From assembly GCF_000270305.1 (NCBI RefSeq), contig NC_015737.1, forward strand, positions 863,501 to 927,500: a stretch of DNA of 64,000 nucleotides. Direction: 5' to 3'. The stretch's first letter is position 1, and every line of letters begins with the position of its first letter. Made by a program: the position numbers and the translations under genes. Of this stretch, positions 1-8,233 are shown one piece after another. This DNA is from Clostridium sp. SY8519. Its GTDB lineage: Bacteria; Bacillota; Clostridia; Lachnospirales; Lachnospiraceae. Below the pieces are notes generated by a model, which saw only the letters and a list, made by a program, of their open reading frames with translations, made no database searches and was not told the origin of the DNA.

Positions 1-1017
1 GTCAGTGTATGTGAAGACTGTGGTGCTGTTCAGATTCACTATAATTCCTGCCGCAACCGTTGTTGTCCCATGTGTCAGGCTGTTCCAAAGGAAATGTGGA
101 TGGATGCCCGCAAAGAGGATGTGCTTGATGCACCCTACTTCCACTTGGTATTTACAGTTCCTGACATTCTGAATCCAATCATTTACAATAATCAGAAACT
201 GTTATATGACACCCTGTATCATGCAGCTTCTGCTACAATCAGTGAACTGACTGCTGACCCAAAGCACCTTGGTGCTGCTGTCGGCTATATCTGCATCCTG
301 CATACATGGGGATCTGAAATGAACTTTCATCCCCATATCCATACAATACTGCTCGGCGGTGGTCTGACATCCAAAAACGAATGGAAAGACAACGGTACTG
401 AGTTTTTTCTTCCTATATGGGCTATCTCCAAAGTCTTTCGTGGAAAATATATGGATGAGTTGAAAAATCTCTGGAATACGAATCAACTTAAGTTTCATGG
501 AACTGCCGAAAAATACAGTAACCATTATGTGTTCAAAGAACTGATTGATTTCTGTTATGATGCGGAATGGATTCCTTATTGTAAGAAAACTTTTAACGGC
601 GCACAGTCTGTGATTGACTACCTTGGAAAGTATACCCATAGGATTGCCATCAGCAATCACCGCATCATCTGTATGGACGATGAAAACGTTACTTTTTCTG
701 TAAAGGATTACCGGAACAAAGGACAATGGAAAGAACTGACTCTTTCCGGTGTTGAATTTATACGACGGTTTCTGATGCACGTACCGCCAAAACGTTTTGT
801 CAGGATTCGGCATTACGGACTTCTTTGTTCCCGTAGCAAACACAAGAAGCTGACTTTATGCCGGAATCTCCTTGGATGCCAAAAGTATCTCTCGAAGCTT
901 CGAGGTAAGGAGATACCAGAAATATTAAAACAGCTTTATGAGATAAACATTTGTGTGTGTAAATCCTGTGGCGGGCATCTTGGAAAACCACAGCTTCGAA
1001 TACCACAAAGATGTTAA
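1..1017 (+). CDS. IS91-family transposase (5'-partial)
   Basis: HUH/Y2 transposase of the IS91 type, which moves by rolling-circle-like transposition. The frame is open at base 1, so the N-terminus lies left of the window; 338 residues are visible. An N-terminal cysteine-rich zinc-finger-like cluster (CEDCG, then CCPMC, about residues 4-26 of the visible frame) is followed by the HUH metal site HPHIH (about residues 110-114) and the tyrosine motif YLGKYTHR (about residues 206-213). These three elements in this order are diagnostic of the family. The C-terminus appears intact, and palindromes follow the stop codon, as expected near an IS91-type terminus. No frameshift is visible in the part seen. 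Confidence 0.9.
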   Translation, partial: VSVCEDCGAVQIHYNSCRNRCCPMCQAVPKEMWMDARKEDVLDAPYFHLVFTVPDILNPIIYNNQKLLYDTLYHAASATISELTADPKHLGAAVGYICILHTWGSEMNFHPHIHTILLGGGLTSKNEWKDNGTEFFLPIWAISKVFRGKYMDELKNLWNTNQLKFHGTAEKYSNHYVFKELIDFCYDAEWIPYCKKTFNGAQSVIDYLGKYTHRIAISNHRIICMDDENVTFSVKDYRNKGQWKELTLSGVEFIRRFLMHVPPKRFVRIRHYGLLCSRSKHKKLTLCRNLLGCQKYLSKLRGKEIPEILKQLYEINICVCKSCGGHLGKPQLRIPQRC

Positions 1018-1046
1018 AAGCTTATTCTTTCATACATTTTCTAAAG

Positions 1047-1068
1047 CCTCAAAGCTTGAGGTTTTGTT
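1047..1068 (+). terminator. Small hairpin after the IS91 transposase
   Basis: A 6-bp perfect stem, CCTCAA/TTGAGG with an AGC loop, lies about 30 bases past the transposase stop and is followed by TTTTGTTG. It could be a weak intrinsic terminator or part of the element's terminal palindrome. Confidence 0.45.
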
Positions 1069-1218
1069 GTCGTACCTATTTATCTGAAAATACTTGATTT
1101 CTGTAGCTTCTGCACAGAAAATCCTGTATAATCACAGGTAAGTACAAAAGATTGAAAGTCCATAGGTAATGACTACCCGGACGCTCACTTTGTTCAATGA
1201 GGTCAAATCGAAAATGGT

Positions 1219-1268
1219 GTAAACGAAGGGGCAGTTCACTGGAATGTCAAAACTGCTTTTTCGTTTAC
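1219..1268 (+). repeat. 18-bp inverted repeat (hairpin)
   Basis: Left arm 1219-1236 and right arm 1251-1268 are separated by 14 bases. The outer 9 bp (GTAAACGAA/TTCGTTTAC) and inner 6 bp (GCAGTT/AACTGC) pair perfectly. The three middle positions are GGG opposite TTT, so they pair as G-U only in the plus-strand transcript. There is no T-tract, so this is not an ordinary terminator. Confidence 0.7.
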
Positions 1269-1482
1269 CCCATCATCGATTCTAACCTAAAGAATTTGTT
1301 AATTTATTTTAACACAAAATATAAGTGGTTTGTAGAGAGAAAATATATCGTGTTTAATTTTCATACAAAAAATTTGTAACACCATCATATTACCAATAAA
1401 AACTTGTAAAAACCTATATCGCTTTATAACACCACTGTAATACCGTGAAAAACTGAATGAAACCGACAACAAACCAGTCGTA

Positions 1483-1550
1483 ATACCTTCGTCGGCTATG
1501 TTGACAGAGCAACTACAAATGCCTGTTCAACCAATAGCTGACGGAGGTAT
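1483..1550. repeat. Long imperfect hairpin
   Basis: Arms 1483-1499 and 1534-1550 match at 15 of 17 positions when inverted. The stem continues inwards with GTTGACAG against CTGTTCAAC (one bulged base), leaving a loop of about 15 bases. Outside the arms GTCGTAA and TTACGAC also pair, across an asymmetric bulge. The hairpin overlaps the frayed 3' end of the truncated restriction gene. Confidence 0.65.
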
Positions 1551-2246
1551 CTTTGATTTTACGACATTTTGCAGGCGCACTTGTTTTTGCAACAAACAGC
1601 GAAAGCAGGTGGGCTTCAACTTATGTTCCCTTTTTTCTTTCTGTTCTGCTGATTCCTGTTTTTCATTTCCGTCCGGTATCTTGTATTGCTTCAGGAAAGC
1701 ATCATAAATCAGACCAACAATATCGCCAGCCTTAATAGAAACTTCCATCTCATGAGATAACTTTTTTACATCCTGCTTTACCAGAAAATCAAGGAGCAGA
1801 TACTTGCTCTGCAATTCAACCAACGCTATTTTAACAGGTTCCGGTACCCTGGCATTCATATCATATATCCAAATATCCGAAAAATTACAAGTTATGATCC
1901 ATCTTGCTTTTTCATCATACGGAAGATTGTCATTATAGCGTTTCGCCTGTTCATATGGTGTTAAATCCACATCTCCAGAGTTATGTATTTTCTGATCAAG
2001 TGACTTTCCCAGACTTTTCTGTTCAATGATGACATGTGTTTCCGGGATATATACGTCAATCCGCTTTGTATTCCCATTTACAATTACTTTCTTCTCAAAA
2101 TTTACACGCTCTGTGGGATTTTCCATCCCCATTACATTGGATAAAAATTCCAGCCAATAAGAACGACCATCTTCATCCTCATTGCCACGTCCCATCCATC
2201 TATTGATAAACTGGTGAGCCGCTTCTCTTTTTTCAGCGTCTGTCAT
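1527..2246 (-). pseudogene. N-terminal fragment of an MmeI-like type II restriction-methylation enzyme
   Basis: The first roughly 200 residues resemble the N-terminal nuclease and spacer region of the large single-chain MmeI-type restriction-modification enzymes: a start like AAHQFINRW, an IDVYIPETHVIIEQKS segment (candidate D...E-x-K nuclease motif), and DLTPYEQAKRYND. Family members are about 900 aa with helical spacer, methyltransferase and target-recognition domains; here the frame stops after 239 residues, and the last 30 or so (from about HKLKPTCF) look out of frame. The gene is therefore a 5' remnant, probably cut by rearrangement at the hairpin-rich interval. The start is supported by AGGAGG about 8 bases upstream. 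A cleavage-only product is possible but unlikely. Confidence 0.7.
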
Positions 2247-2371
2247 GCTTTTTTCCTCCTAAATAATCGTGCATTCACAAATCTTTCTCCGACTATTTTT
2301 ACATATCATATCCACAGTATATCATAAAATTATTACAGAACAGCATTCATATATCATTATTCGTATTTTGT

Positions 2372-2845
2372 CTACACACAAGGAACTTCTACCGCCAAAT
2401 CATAATAATATTGATACATGATCATGTTATCTTTTGCTTCTATATACACTCTCTGAGCTTCTTTCATCAAGTTATTCCAAATATCTTTCCATTCACTAGG
2501 AGCCGAATCTAAAAACCACATATTATTAAATGACATTTCTATCGTCCCCCATAAATCATCTTCTTTACGCTCAGTTTTTATATTCATCTGCATATTTCGT
2601 GCAATTTCCAATGCATCTTTTTGTAAAAAAGTGAATTTCACTACTTTTTGAGGATCTGGAACTTTCTTAAAACGACGCATATGAGCTTCTGCCTTTTTAA
2701 TAATTGTTTCCAATTGTTCATCATGCCATTTTTTATCCTCTAGTATCTCTTCTTCTGACATTTGCGCTTTTTCTTCATTAATTACTCTTTGCATTTCTTC
2801 CAATTCACGCTGTGCAATATCATAATATTTCTTTTCAATCACCAT
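2372..2845 (-). CDS. Hypothetical coiled-coil protein
   Basis: 157 residues, not recognised. The N-terminal 60 residues are strongly charged and predicted to be helical or coiled-coil (rich in E, K and Q); the C-terminal half contains tryptophans and aromatic residues (NNMWFLD, WKDIWNNL, YQYYYDLA). There is no signal peptide or membrane segment. A GGGAG site five bases before the ATG supports the start. It lies 58 bases downstream of an XRE regulator on the same strand, but a terminator separates the two, so it is probably transcribed on its own. Confidence 0.6.
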   Translation of the reverse strand: MVIEKKYYDIAQRELEEMQRVINEEKAQMSEEEILEDKKWHDEQLETIIKKAEAHMRRFKKVPDPQKVVKFTFLQKDALEIARNMQMNIKTERKEDDLWGTIEMSFNNMWFLDSAPSEWKDIWNNLMKEAQRVYIEAKDNMIMYQYYYDLAVEVPCV

Positions 2846-2861
2846 AATCTCCCAACTCCAT

Positions 2862-2901
2862 AAAAAAAAGAAACAGTCAACATTTTCGTTACAACTGTTT
2901 C
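2862..2901 (-). terminator. Intrinsic terminator downstream of the XRE gene
   Basis: On the minus strand a stem GAAACAGT...ACTGTTTC is followed by a run of eight T residues. It begins just after the stop codon of the gene at 2904-3224. Confidence 0.8.
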
Positions 2902-2903
2902 CT

Positions 2904-3224
2904 TTATTTTTGAAGTCCCCGGAGCATTTGTATCACTACATTCTGTTCTTTTTCATCAAGATTATTCCAAATATTCAGAACCTCTTGTTGTGATTCTGAT
3001 AAGCTTACTGGAACATCCATTCCGGCAAAGAATTGTGCCATTGTTACTCCCAGTGCATCACATATCTTTTCTACAGTAGGCATAGTTGGTAAACTTTCTT
3101 TAGCAATAATTTTTCCAATCGAAGATTGAGATATACCAGTCAATTGTGACAGCCGATATTTACTCATATCACGTTTTTTACATAAAGCTATAATATTGTC
3201 CGCAATATAATCCTCTGTGCGCAA
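2904..3224 (-). CDS. XRE-family transcriptional regulator
   Basis: 106-residue DNA-binding protein with a canonical helix-turn-helix at about residues 14-65 (KYRLSQLTGISQSSIGKII, then PTMPTVEKICDALGV), followed by a short C-terminal tail rich in Q and E (ESQQEVLNIWNNLDEKEQ). Such single-domain regulators usually act as repressors of the element that carries them. The start is TTG, with an AGAGGTG ribosome site six bases upstream; no ATG fits. It is monocistronic with its own terminator and is divergent from the recombinase-side genes. Confidence 0.85.
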   Translation of the reverse strand: MRTEDYIADNIIALCKKRDMSKYRLSQLTGISQSSIGKIIAKESLPTMPTVEKICDALGVTMAQFFAGMDVPVSLSESQQEVLNIWNNLDEKEQNVVIQMLRGLQK

Positions 3225-3348
3225 GTAAATACACCTCTTTCCGATAGTAGTTACCTTAATTGTAACTAGAAATCCGCAAAAATATTAGAGATGTATCTTA
3301 CAAGTATTTACTAAGGGAAACAGTAGTATTAAAACAAAAAAAATAGAA

Positions 3349-3564
3349 CTATATAAAATTGTATTCCATTAATGTCAGCTTATTATCTAAATGCTCATAT
3401 TCTCTTTGTATTTCTTCAATTTTATCATATAGTTTCAGCACTGTCGAACCCTTTATCATTTTATTTTCTTGGCACATCTGCCGGAATTTTTCTTTGTACT
3501 CCCGCAGTACTCTTCCTTTTTCCTCTAATTCCTCCAGTGTTTTGATTTCTTCTTTATCTGCCAT
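3349..3564 (-). CDS. Small hypothetical coiled-coil protein
   Basis: 71 residues with heptad-like charged composition throughout (EEIKTLEELEEKGRVLREY, then KIEEIQREYEHLD), no cysteines beyond one, and no signal or membrane segment. GGGAGG lies eight bases before the ATG. Family not recognised; it may be an accessory of the neighbouring XRE gene or simply a short orphan gene of the island. Confidence 0.55.
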   Translation of the reverse strand: MADKEEIKTLEELEEKGRVLREYKEKFRQMCQENKMIKGSTVLKLYDKIEEIQREYEHLDNKLTLMEYNFI

Positions 3565-3790
3565 GTATTTTCCTCCCAGACATAATTTTTAACACATAAA
3601 TGATAACCCTTTTTTCGCTGTTGTTCAATTACAACTTATCGCCTTTTTCTCCCATCAATCGACAATCTTCTTTTTGCTATATACATATGATATACTTCTC
3701 TTTATACAACCAATTGCTGTTGTATAGCTCACCATTTTTTTCTATCTACAACACAAAAAAGTCAAGTTGTGATGGAAAGGAGGTGAGGAC

Positions 3791-4180
3791 ATGGAAATAA
3801 ATTATGCACTTATAGGCAAACGTATAAGAGAAACCCGCAAACAACGAGGATTATCTGCCGAGGAGCTGGCTGAAATTGCTGATCTTTCTACTGTTTATAT
3901 AAGCTATATAGAAAATGCCAAGCGTAAACCCAGTTTAGAATCTTTAATCAAAATTAGCAACGCACTTGAAATTACTATTGATGAATTACTCTATGGGAAC
4001 TTGTTATACAATCCTACGGAATATCAAACTGACATTGATTTATTAATGGCAGATTGTACCAGCACTGAAAAACGTTACATATTCGAGGTTCTTTCAGCCA
4101 TAAAAAACATTTTACGAATCAATGATTGGCATCTATCCTCAAAACACAATTACGATGCTGATAACCCGAATGATTATTAA
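3791..4180 (+). CDS. XRE-family transcriptional regulator, recombinase-proximal
   Basis: 129 residues. The N-terminal helix-turn-helix spans about residues 8-62 (IRETRKQRGLSAEELAE, then STVYISYIENAKRKPSLESL). The C-terminal 60 residues are of a kind common in mobile-element regulators (YQTDIDLLMADCTSTEKRYIFEVL). The ribosome site AAGGAGGTGAGG is very strong, so it is probably well expressed. It sits upstream of and in the same direction as the serine recombinase but is followed by a terminator, and it most likely controls excision or maintenance genes. Confidence 0.85.
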   Translation: MEINYALIGKRIRETRKQRGLSAEELAEIADLSTVYISYIENAKRKPSLESLIKISNALEITIDELLYGNLLYNPTEYQTDIDLLMADCTSTEKRYIFEVLSAIKNILRINDWHLSSKHNYDADNPNDY

Positions 4181-4213
4181 ATCATTCAATAACAATCAAA
4201 TATCTATTTCTAC

Positions 4214-4257
4214 ATAAACCATCCGTTAATCACTTAACCGATGGTTTATGTCTTTTT
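4214..4257 (+). terminator. Intrinsic terminator after the XRE gene
   Basis: A 10-bp stem ATAAACCATC/GATGGTTTAT continues as GTTAA/TTAAC after one C-C mismatch, with a TCAC loop, and is followed by GTCTTTTTC. Confidence 0.85.
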
Positions 4258-4309
4258 CAATCCAAAAATTCTATGATAGTTATATCAACTATAAAGGATG
4301 TCGCTATTG

Positions 4310-6163
4310 ATGAAAGAAAGTGAAGAACGAAGCAGTAATATTGATGAACAGAAAGCCAGAATCCGGCAAAGATACAAAGGTATTGATCCAGAAGAACTGG
4401 AAGTAATTCCGGCACTTCCACCAGAGGATATTTTTAAAACAGAAAAAAAACTACGAGTAGCTGTATATGCAAGGGTATCTACGGATGATCCACGCCAAAC
4501 ATCCTCATATGAATTACAGAAAAATCATTATCAGGATGTAGTAAATAAAAATCCGAATTGGATGCTTGTAGAAATATATGCCGACGAAGGCATTTCCGGC
4601 ACTTCGCTTCAACATAGAGATGCATTCAAAAAAATGATTGAAGATTGTGAAGGCGGAAAAATTGATTTAATCATAACAAAAAGTGTATCCCGATTTGCAA
4701 GAAACGTTGTTGACTGTATCCGATATGTACGAGAGCTTTCTTCACTCCGTCCACCCGTCGGTGTATTTTTTGAAACAGAGCATTTAAATACTCTTGATCC
4801 CAAAAGCGAAATGATTCTGTCATTCATGTCAACACTTGCGCAGGAAGAAAGTCATACCAAAAGTGAAATTATGAATTCTTCCATTGAAATGCGTTTTCGT
4901 CGGGGAATATTCCTTACACCTCCTCTGCTCGGATATGACCAAGACGAAAATGGAGATCTTGTAATCAATCCACATGAAGCTAAAATTGTGCAGCTTATTT
5001 TTTATATGTATCTTAATGGAAGCAGTACTCAACAAATTGCTGATTCTTTGACAGAACTCGGTTGTAAAACAAAAAAGAATAATGATGTCTGGTCATCCAG
5101 TACCATACTACAAATCCTTCAAAATGAACGCCATTGTGGGGATGTTCTGGCGAGAAAAACATGGACTCCGAATTATCTTGACCATAAATCAAGGAAAAAC
5201 AATCAAGACCGTAATCAATACAGAAAAGTCGGACATCACGAAGCTATTATCTCCCGAGATGATTTCATAGCTGTTCAAAAATTAATTACAAATGCGAAAT
5301 ATGGAAATAAAGAGATTTTACCAGAATTACATGTGATACAAGAAGGCTCTCTAAGTGGATTTATAAGCATTAATCCAAGATGGTCTGGATTTAAATCCAG
5401 AGACTACTTTGAAGCATCTCAAAGCGTCCTTAAACCGGCAAATATGAATGCACCTGATACAATTACTGCTTCCGCCGGTTCCTTCGATTTAAGAGACTAT
5501 GAAGTTGCTAGAGGACAATTTTTCTCCTCGGTTGGTCGGATTTCTGTTTCTTTTTCATATAAACAGATCTCTTTTAACAAAGATGCTATACGGAAATTTC
5601 CAAACATAAAATTTGTCGAAATGCTAATACACCCGAGTTCAAAACTACTTGCTATTCGACCATGTTCCTCTGAAACAAAAAATAAAGTGCAGTGGTCACG
5701 TCTCAAAGATGGTCAACTTATTCCAAAACCAATTTCCGGTGCTGCATTTTTGCCAACATTATACGAGATATTTAAGTGGGACAAAAAATGCAAATATAGA
5801 ATATTAGGAGTTGCCCACCAAAAAGACAATGAAAATGTCCTTATTTTCAACATGGACGATACAGAAATACGAATCCCGACAAGTACCAACGACGTATCCA
5901 CCCCCAATAACAACACGCCTGATACAATATCTGATTCTAAGAGTGTGTTAGCTTATCCTGCCGACTGGATGAATAGCTTCGGTAATAATTACTATACTCA
6001 GTCTCAAGCGCCAGAATTAACAGAATTTACAGCGGACAAAAACTGGCAAACTGCTTCAGAAAGTAAACCTTATAAAGAACCCGAGCTACAAACCACTCCC
6101 AAAGAAACCATTATACAAAATATAAAGAATATTATTACAGAAATTAAAGGAGACACCCAATGA
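4310..6163 (+). CDS. Large serine recombinase with a novel C-terminal domain
   Basis: Site-specific recombinase that likely integrates and excises the island. The resolvase-type catalytic domain (about residues 48-190) contains the ARVS motif with the nucleophile at Ser57, YADEGISG, and SVSRFARN with catalytic arginines. It is followed by a recombinase DNA-binding domain (about 195-330; GYDQDENGDLVINPHEA, QIADSLTE, WSSSTILQILQNERHCGD). The usual zinc-ribbon module (paired CxxC) is missing; instead the C-terminal 230 residues carry a domain repeated in the next two genes. The ATG at 4310 is preferred over 4298 because AAAGGA lies at a proper distance. The next gene overlaps its stop by four bases, indicating translational coupling. 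Length 617 aa. Confidence 0.9.
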   Translation: MKESEERSSNIDEQKARIRQRYKGIDPEELEVIPALPPEDIFKTEKKLRVAVYARVSTDDPRQTSSYELQKNHYQDVVNKNPNWMLVEIYADEGISGTSLQHRDAFKKMIEDCEGGKIDLIITKSVSRFARNVVDCIRYVRELSSLRPPVGVFFETEHLNTLDPKSEMILSFMSTLAQEESHTKSEIMNSSIEMRFRRGIFLTPPLLGYDQDENGDLVINPHEAKIVQLIFYMYLNGSSTQQIADSLTELGCKTKKNNDVWSSSTILQILQNERHCGDVLARKTWTPNYLDHKSRKNNQDRNQYRKVGHHEAIISRDDFIAVQKLITNAKYGNKEILPELHVIQEGSLSGFISINPRWSGFKSRDYFEASQSVLKPANMNAPDTITASAGSFDLRDYEVARGQFFSSVGRISVSFSYKQISFNKDAIRKFPNIKFVEMLIHPSSKLLAIRPCSSETKNKVQWSRLKDGQLIPKPISGAAFLPTLYEIFKWDKKCKYRILGVAHQKDNENVLIFNMDDTEIRIPTSTNDVSTPNNNTPDTISDSKSVLAYPADWMNSFGNNYYTQSQAPELTEFTADKNWQTASESKPYKEPELQTTPKETIIQNIKNIITEIKGDTQ

Positions 6164-6948
6164 GCGAGCAACCTATAAATCAATGGAATTTGACTACTGA
6201 ACCTTCTGATATGATGAAAATCAACACACCTATGCCAATAACAGTCGCACCCAGCCCCTCAAATCAAATGGAAGTCATTGACGATGATTCTTTCAGCTAT
6301 GACGGTTATCAAGTTGTACGTGGCGAATTCTTCGCTCATATTTATGAACCTTCGTTTACGTTTAATAACTACAAGGTATCTGTAAATACCGCCTGCATAA
6401 AAAAGCTACCCAATGTCGAATATGTGCAAATATTAGTCAATCCCATTGAAAAAAAACTGGCTGTCCGTCCCTGTCGAGAAGAAGAAAAAGACTCTTTTCG
6501 TTGGTGTTCCTCTGGAAAAAAGCGTTCGCCAAAACAAATCACCTGTCGAATTTTCTTTGCTAAAGTGATATCTCTCATGGATTGGAATCCTAATTATCGG
6601 TACAAGATTCTCGGCAAACTAATTCGTTCTGGCAATGAAATACTGTTCATTTTCGATTTAACTTCACCTGAAATATTTCCTCGTACACTAAAAGACAATG
6701 GAACTGTAACCACTGCTAGGACACCTTCTTATCCTGAAGAATGGAAGAATCAATTCGGTATTCCAGTGGAAGAACATCAGAAATCAATGCAAGTCAATAT
6801 ATTTGAAGGCTACGCAGTATTTGACATACAAGAAAAGAAGAAGGCAACTGATAAATCCATAGAAAAAGCAAAAGAACCATCAACAGCAGAAAGTGAGGAA
6901 AAATCCTATGAACAACAAACACTCTTCCCATCCACTAATATGTATTGA
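6160..6948 (+). CDS. Paralogue of the recombinase C-terminal domain
   Basis: 262 residues without a catalytic domain. Residues about 45-200 align by eye with the C-terminal part of the preceding recombinase: YQVVRGEFFA against YEVARGQFFS, YVQILVNPIEKKLAVRPC against FVEMLIHPSSKLLAIRPC, YRYKILGKL against CKYRILGVA, and YPEEWKNQFG against YPADWMNSFG. The C-terminal tail is low-complexity and charged (EKKKATDKSIEKAKEPS). ATGA overlap with the recombinase and GGAGA seven bases upstream show co-expression. No enzyme motif is recognised; a DNA-binding or recombinase-assembly role, for example as a directionality partner, is inference. Confidence 0.8.
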   Translation: MSEQPINQWNLTTEPSDMMKINTPMPITVAPSPSNQMEVIDDDSFSYDGYQVVRGEFFAHIYEPSFTFNNYKVSVNTACIKKLPNVEYVQILVNPIEKKLAVRPCREEEKDSFRWCSSGKKRSPKQITCRIFFAKVISLMDWNPNYRYKILGKLIRSGNEILFIFDLTSPEIFPRTLKDNGTVTTARTPSYPEEWKNQFGIPVEEHQKSMQVNIFEGYAVFDIQEKKKATDKSIEKAKEPSTAESEEKSYEQQTLFPSTNMY

Positions 6949-7324
6949 CTTTAAAAAGAATCGTATACGAATCCACCGCAATACACTCCGTCAAATTGGT
7001 AACCCAGAATATATTCAACTTCTTGTTAATCCTGATCAAAAAATGATAGGTATAAAGGCTAGTTGTGCAGAGGATAAATTGGCACATAAAGTTAAGGATT
7101 ATTTTGTCATCAATGGTAACAGTTATGAATTGTACAGCCGAGAATTACTATATTCACTTTCCCAGCTTAACCTTTCTTGGGAGAAATTTAACATTTTTCG
7201 TTTAGAAGGCAATATTTACACAGATAAGAAAATAGCTCTATTTTCCATGGATAACATCATCACAAAACTGCCACAAACAGAATTCAAATCAGAAATAATG
7301 GGAGATGAGTATGCGCAATTATAG
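6908..7324 (+). CDS. Second, minimal paralogue of the recombinase C-terminal domain
   Basis: 138 residues comprising little more than the shared domain: a LICIDFKKNRIRIHRNTLRQI start, YIQLLVNPDQKMIGIKAS (matching the LVNP...KLAVRPC core in the two genes upstream), and WEKFNIFRLEGNIYTD matching the YRILG segment. It overlaps the end of the previous gene and has GTGAGG upstream of the ATG at 6908. The functional class is unknown; genetic coupling implies it works with the recombinase. It is the most divergent of the three copies: the cysteine of RPC has shifted and the arginine is lost. Confidence 0.75.
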   Translation: MNNKHSSHPLICIDFKKNRIRIHRNTLRQIGNPEYIQLLVNPDQKMIGIKASCAEDKLAHKVKDYFVINGNSYELYSRELLYSLSQLNLSWEKFNIFRLEGNIYTDKKIALFSMDNIITKLPQTEFKSEIMGDEYAQL

Positions 7325-8231
7325 TATATATACATTAAAAACAAAACTAGAATTCACCAATTTGTATCAATATCTCAGTGAAAAAGATTATAAACAACTT
7401 GAACAACAGATATTATGTCATTCCTATCACACCCCCATCTGCACATGGAATGGTATTGTCATTAATGGTATAGAAGCATATGAATTATTTCGTAAACACA
7501 GTATTCCTTTCCGAATAAAAAGACTCCATTTTTCCAGTAAAGAAGATGTAATTTCATGGATATGTACTGACCAACTTAAACGAGAGGATTTAACCAATAT
7601 CAATAAAAAATACCTGATTGGGAAAAAATATGATGCTGAAAAAATTTTAGTTTCAAGACAACTTTCATCTACGAATAAATCTCATATTTCCGGTGCAAGC
7701 ATCGCAGCAAAAAAAATATCCGAAGAATGTAATGTAGCAATAGCTACCGTTTACAAATATTCTGCTTACAGTAGTGCACTAGATATAATTGATGAAAAAG
7801 TTCCGGATCTTGTCAAACGAGTTCGTTCTGGTCAGCTCTGGATTTCCCAAGCTAATATTATTGAACTTTCAGGATTATCAAAAGAGCAGCTTTTAAGTCT
7901 AAATAACTACCTTCTTGCCGAAAAGATAGAACATCTCAGTTATCATGATATGAAAAGGGAATTACTGTGGAATAATTACGCCAAACCGATATTAAAAAAA
8001 GAATCTTCCGTTTCTATTCCATCTATACGCAATCTGCCACAATTTGATCCAGATGCGGAAATTGCAAGTCTTACGTTGACGATTCCCTCATGGAACAGTT
8101 CTATCGAAAGAGTATTAAAAGTTTCAGATTTTAAAATTGCATCTGATACAGCAAAATATAAGCTTAAATATCAGCTTATGTGCCTAATATCAACCACAAA
8201 TAATATTTTGAAAAAATTGGAGGAAATATAA
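7311..8231 (+). CDS. ParB-like DNA-binding protein
   Basis: 306 residues. The N-terminal about 100 residues resemble a ParB/Srx-type nuclease fold (HTPICTWNGIVINGIEAYELF, then KEDVISWICTDQLKREDLTNI). A helix-turn-helix follows at about 125-155 (SGASIAAKKISEECNVAIATVYKY), and the C-terminal part is helical with leucine-rich stretches. It starts at the second ATG (7311), six bases after GGAG, overlapping the preceding gene. Proteins of this architecture are encoded next to recombinases in Clostridia mobile elements; a role in binding the element's ends or in segregation is inferred, not shown. Confidence 0.7.
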   Translation: MRNYSIYTLKTKLEFTNLYQYLSEKDYKQLEQQILCHSYHTPICTWNGIVINGIEAYELFRKHSIPFRIKRLHFSSKEDVISWICTDQLKREDLTNINKKYLIGKKYDAEKILVSRQLSSTNKSHISGASIAAKKISEECNVAIATVYKYSAYSSALDIIDEKVPDLVKRVRSGQLWISQANIIELSGLSKEQLLSLNNYLLAEKIEHLSYHDMKRELLWNNYAKPILKKESSVSIPSIRNLPQFDPDAEIASLTLTIPSWNSSIERVLKVSDFKIASDTAKYKLKYQLMCLISTTNNILKKLEEI

Positions 8232-8233
8232 TT

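Larger units (their letters stand above)
1018..1526. other. Gene-free interval with several hairpins
   Basis: No convincing gene is seen in these 509 bases. They carry a hairpin at 1158-1182 (GTCC/GGAC enclosing GGTA/TACC), an 18-bp hairpin at 1219-1268, and the left arm of a longer imperfect hairpin at 1483-1550. The interval lies between the IS91 transposase and a truncated restriction gene, so it probably contains the terminus of the IS91-type element and a recombination junction. Confidence 0.5.
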
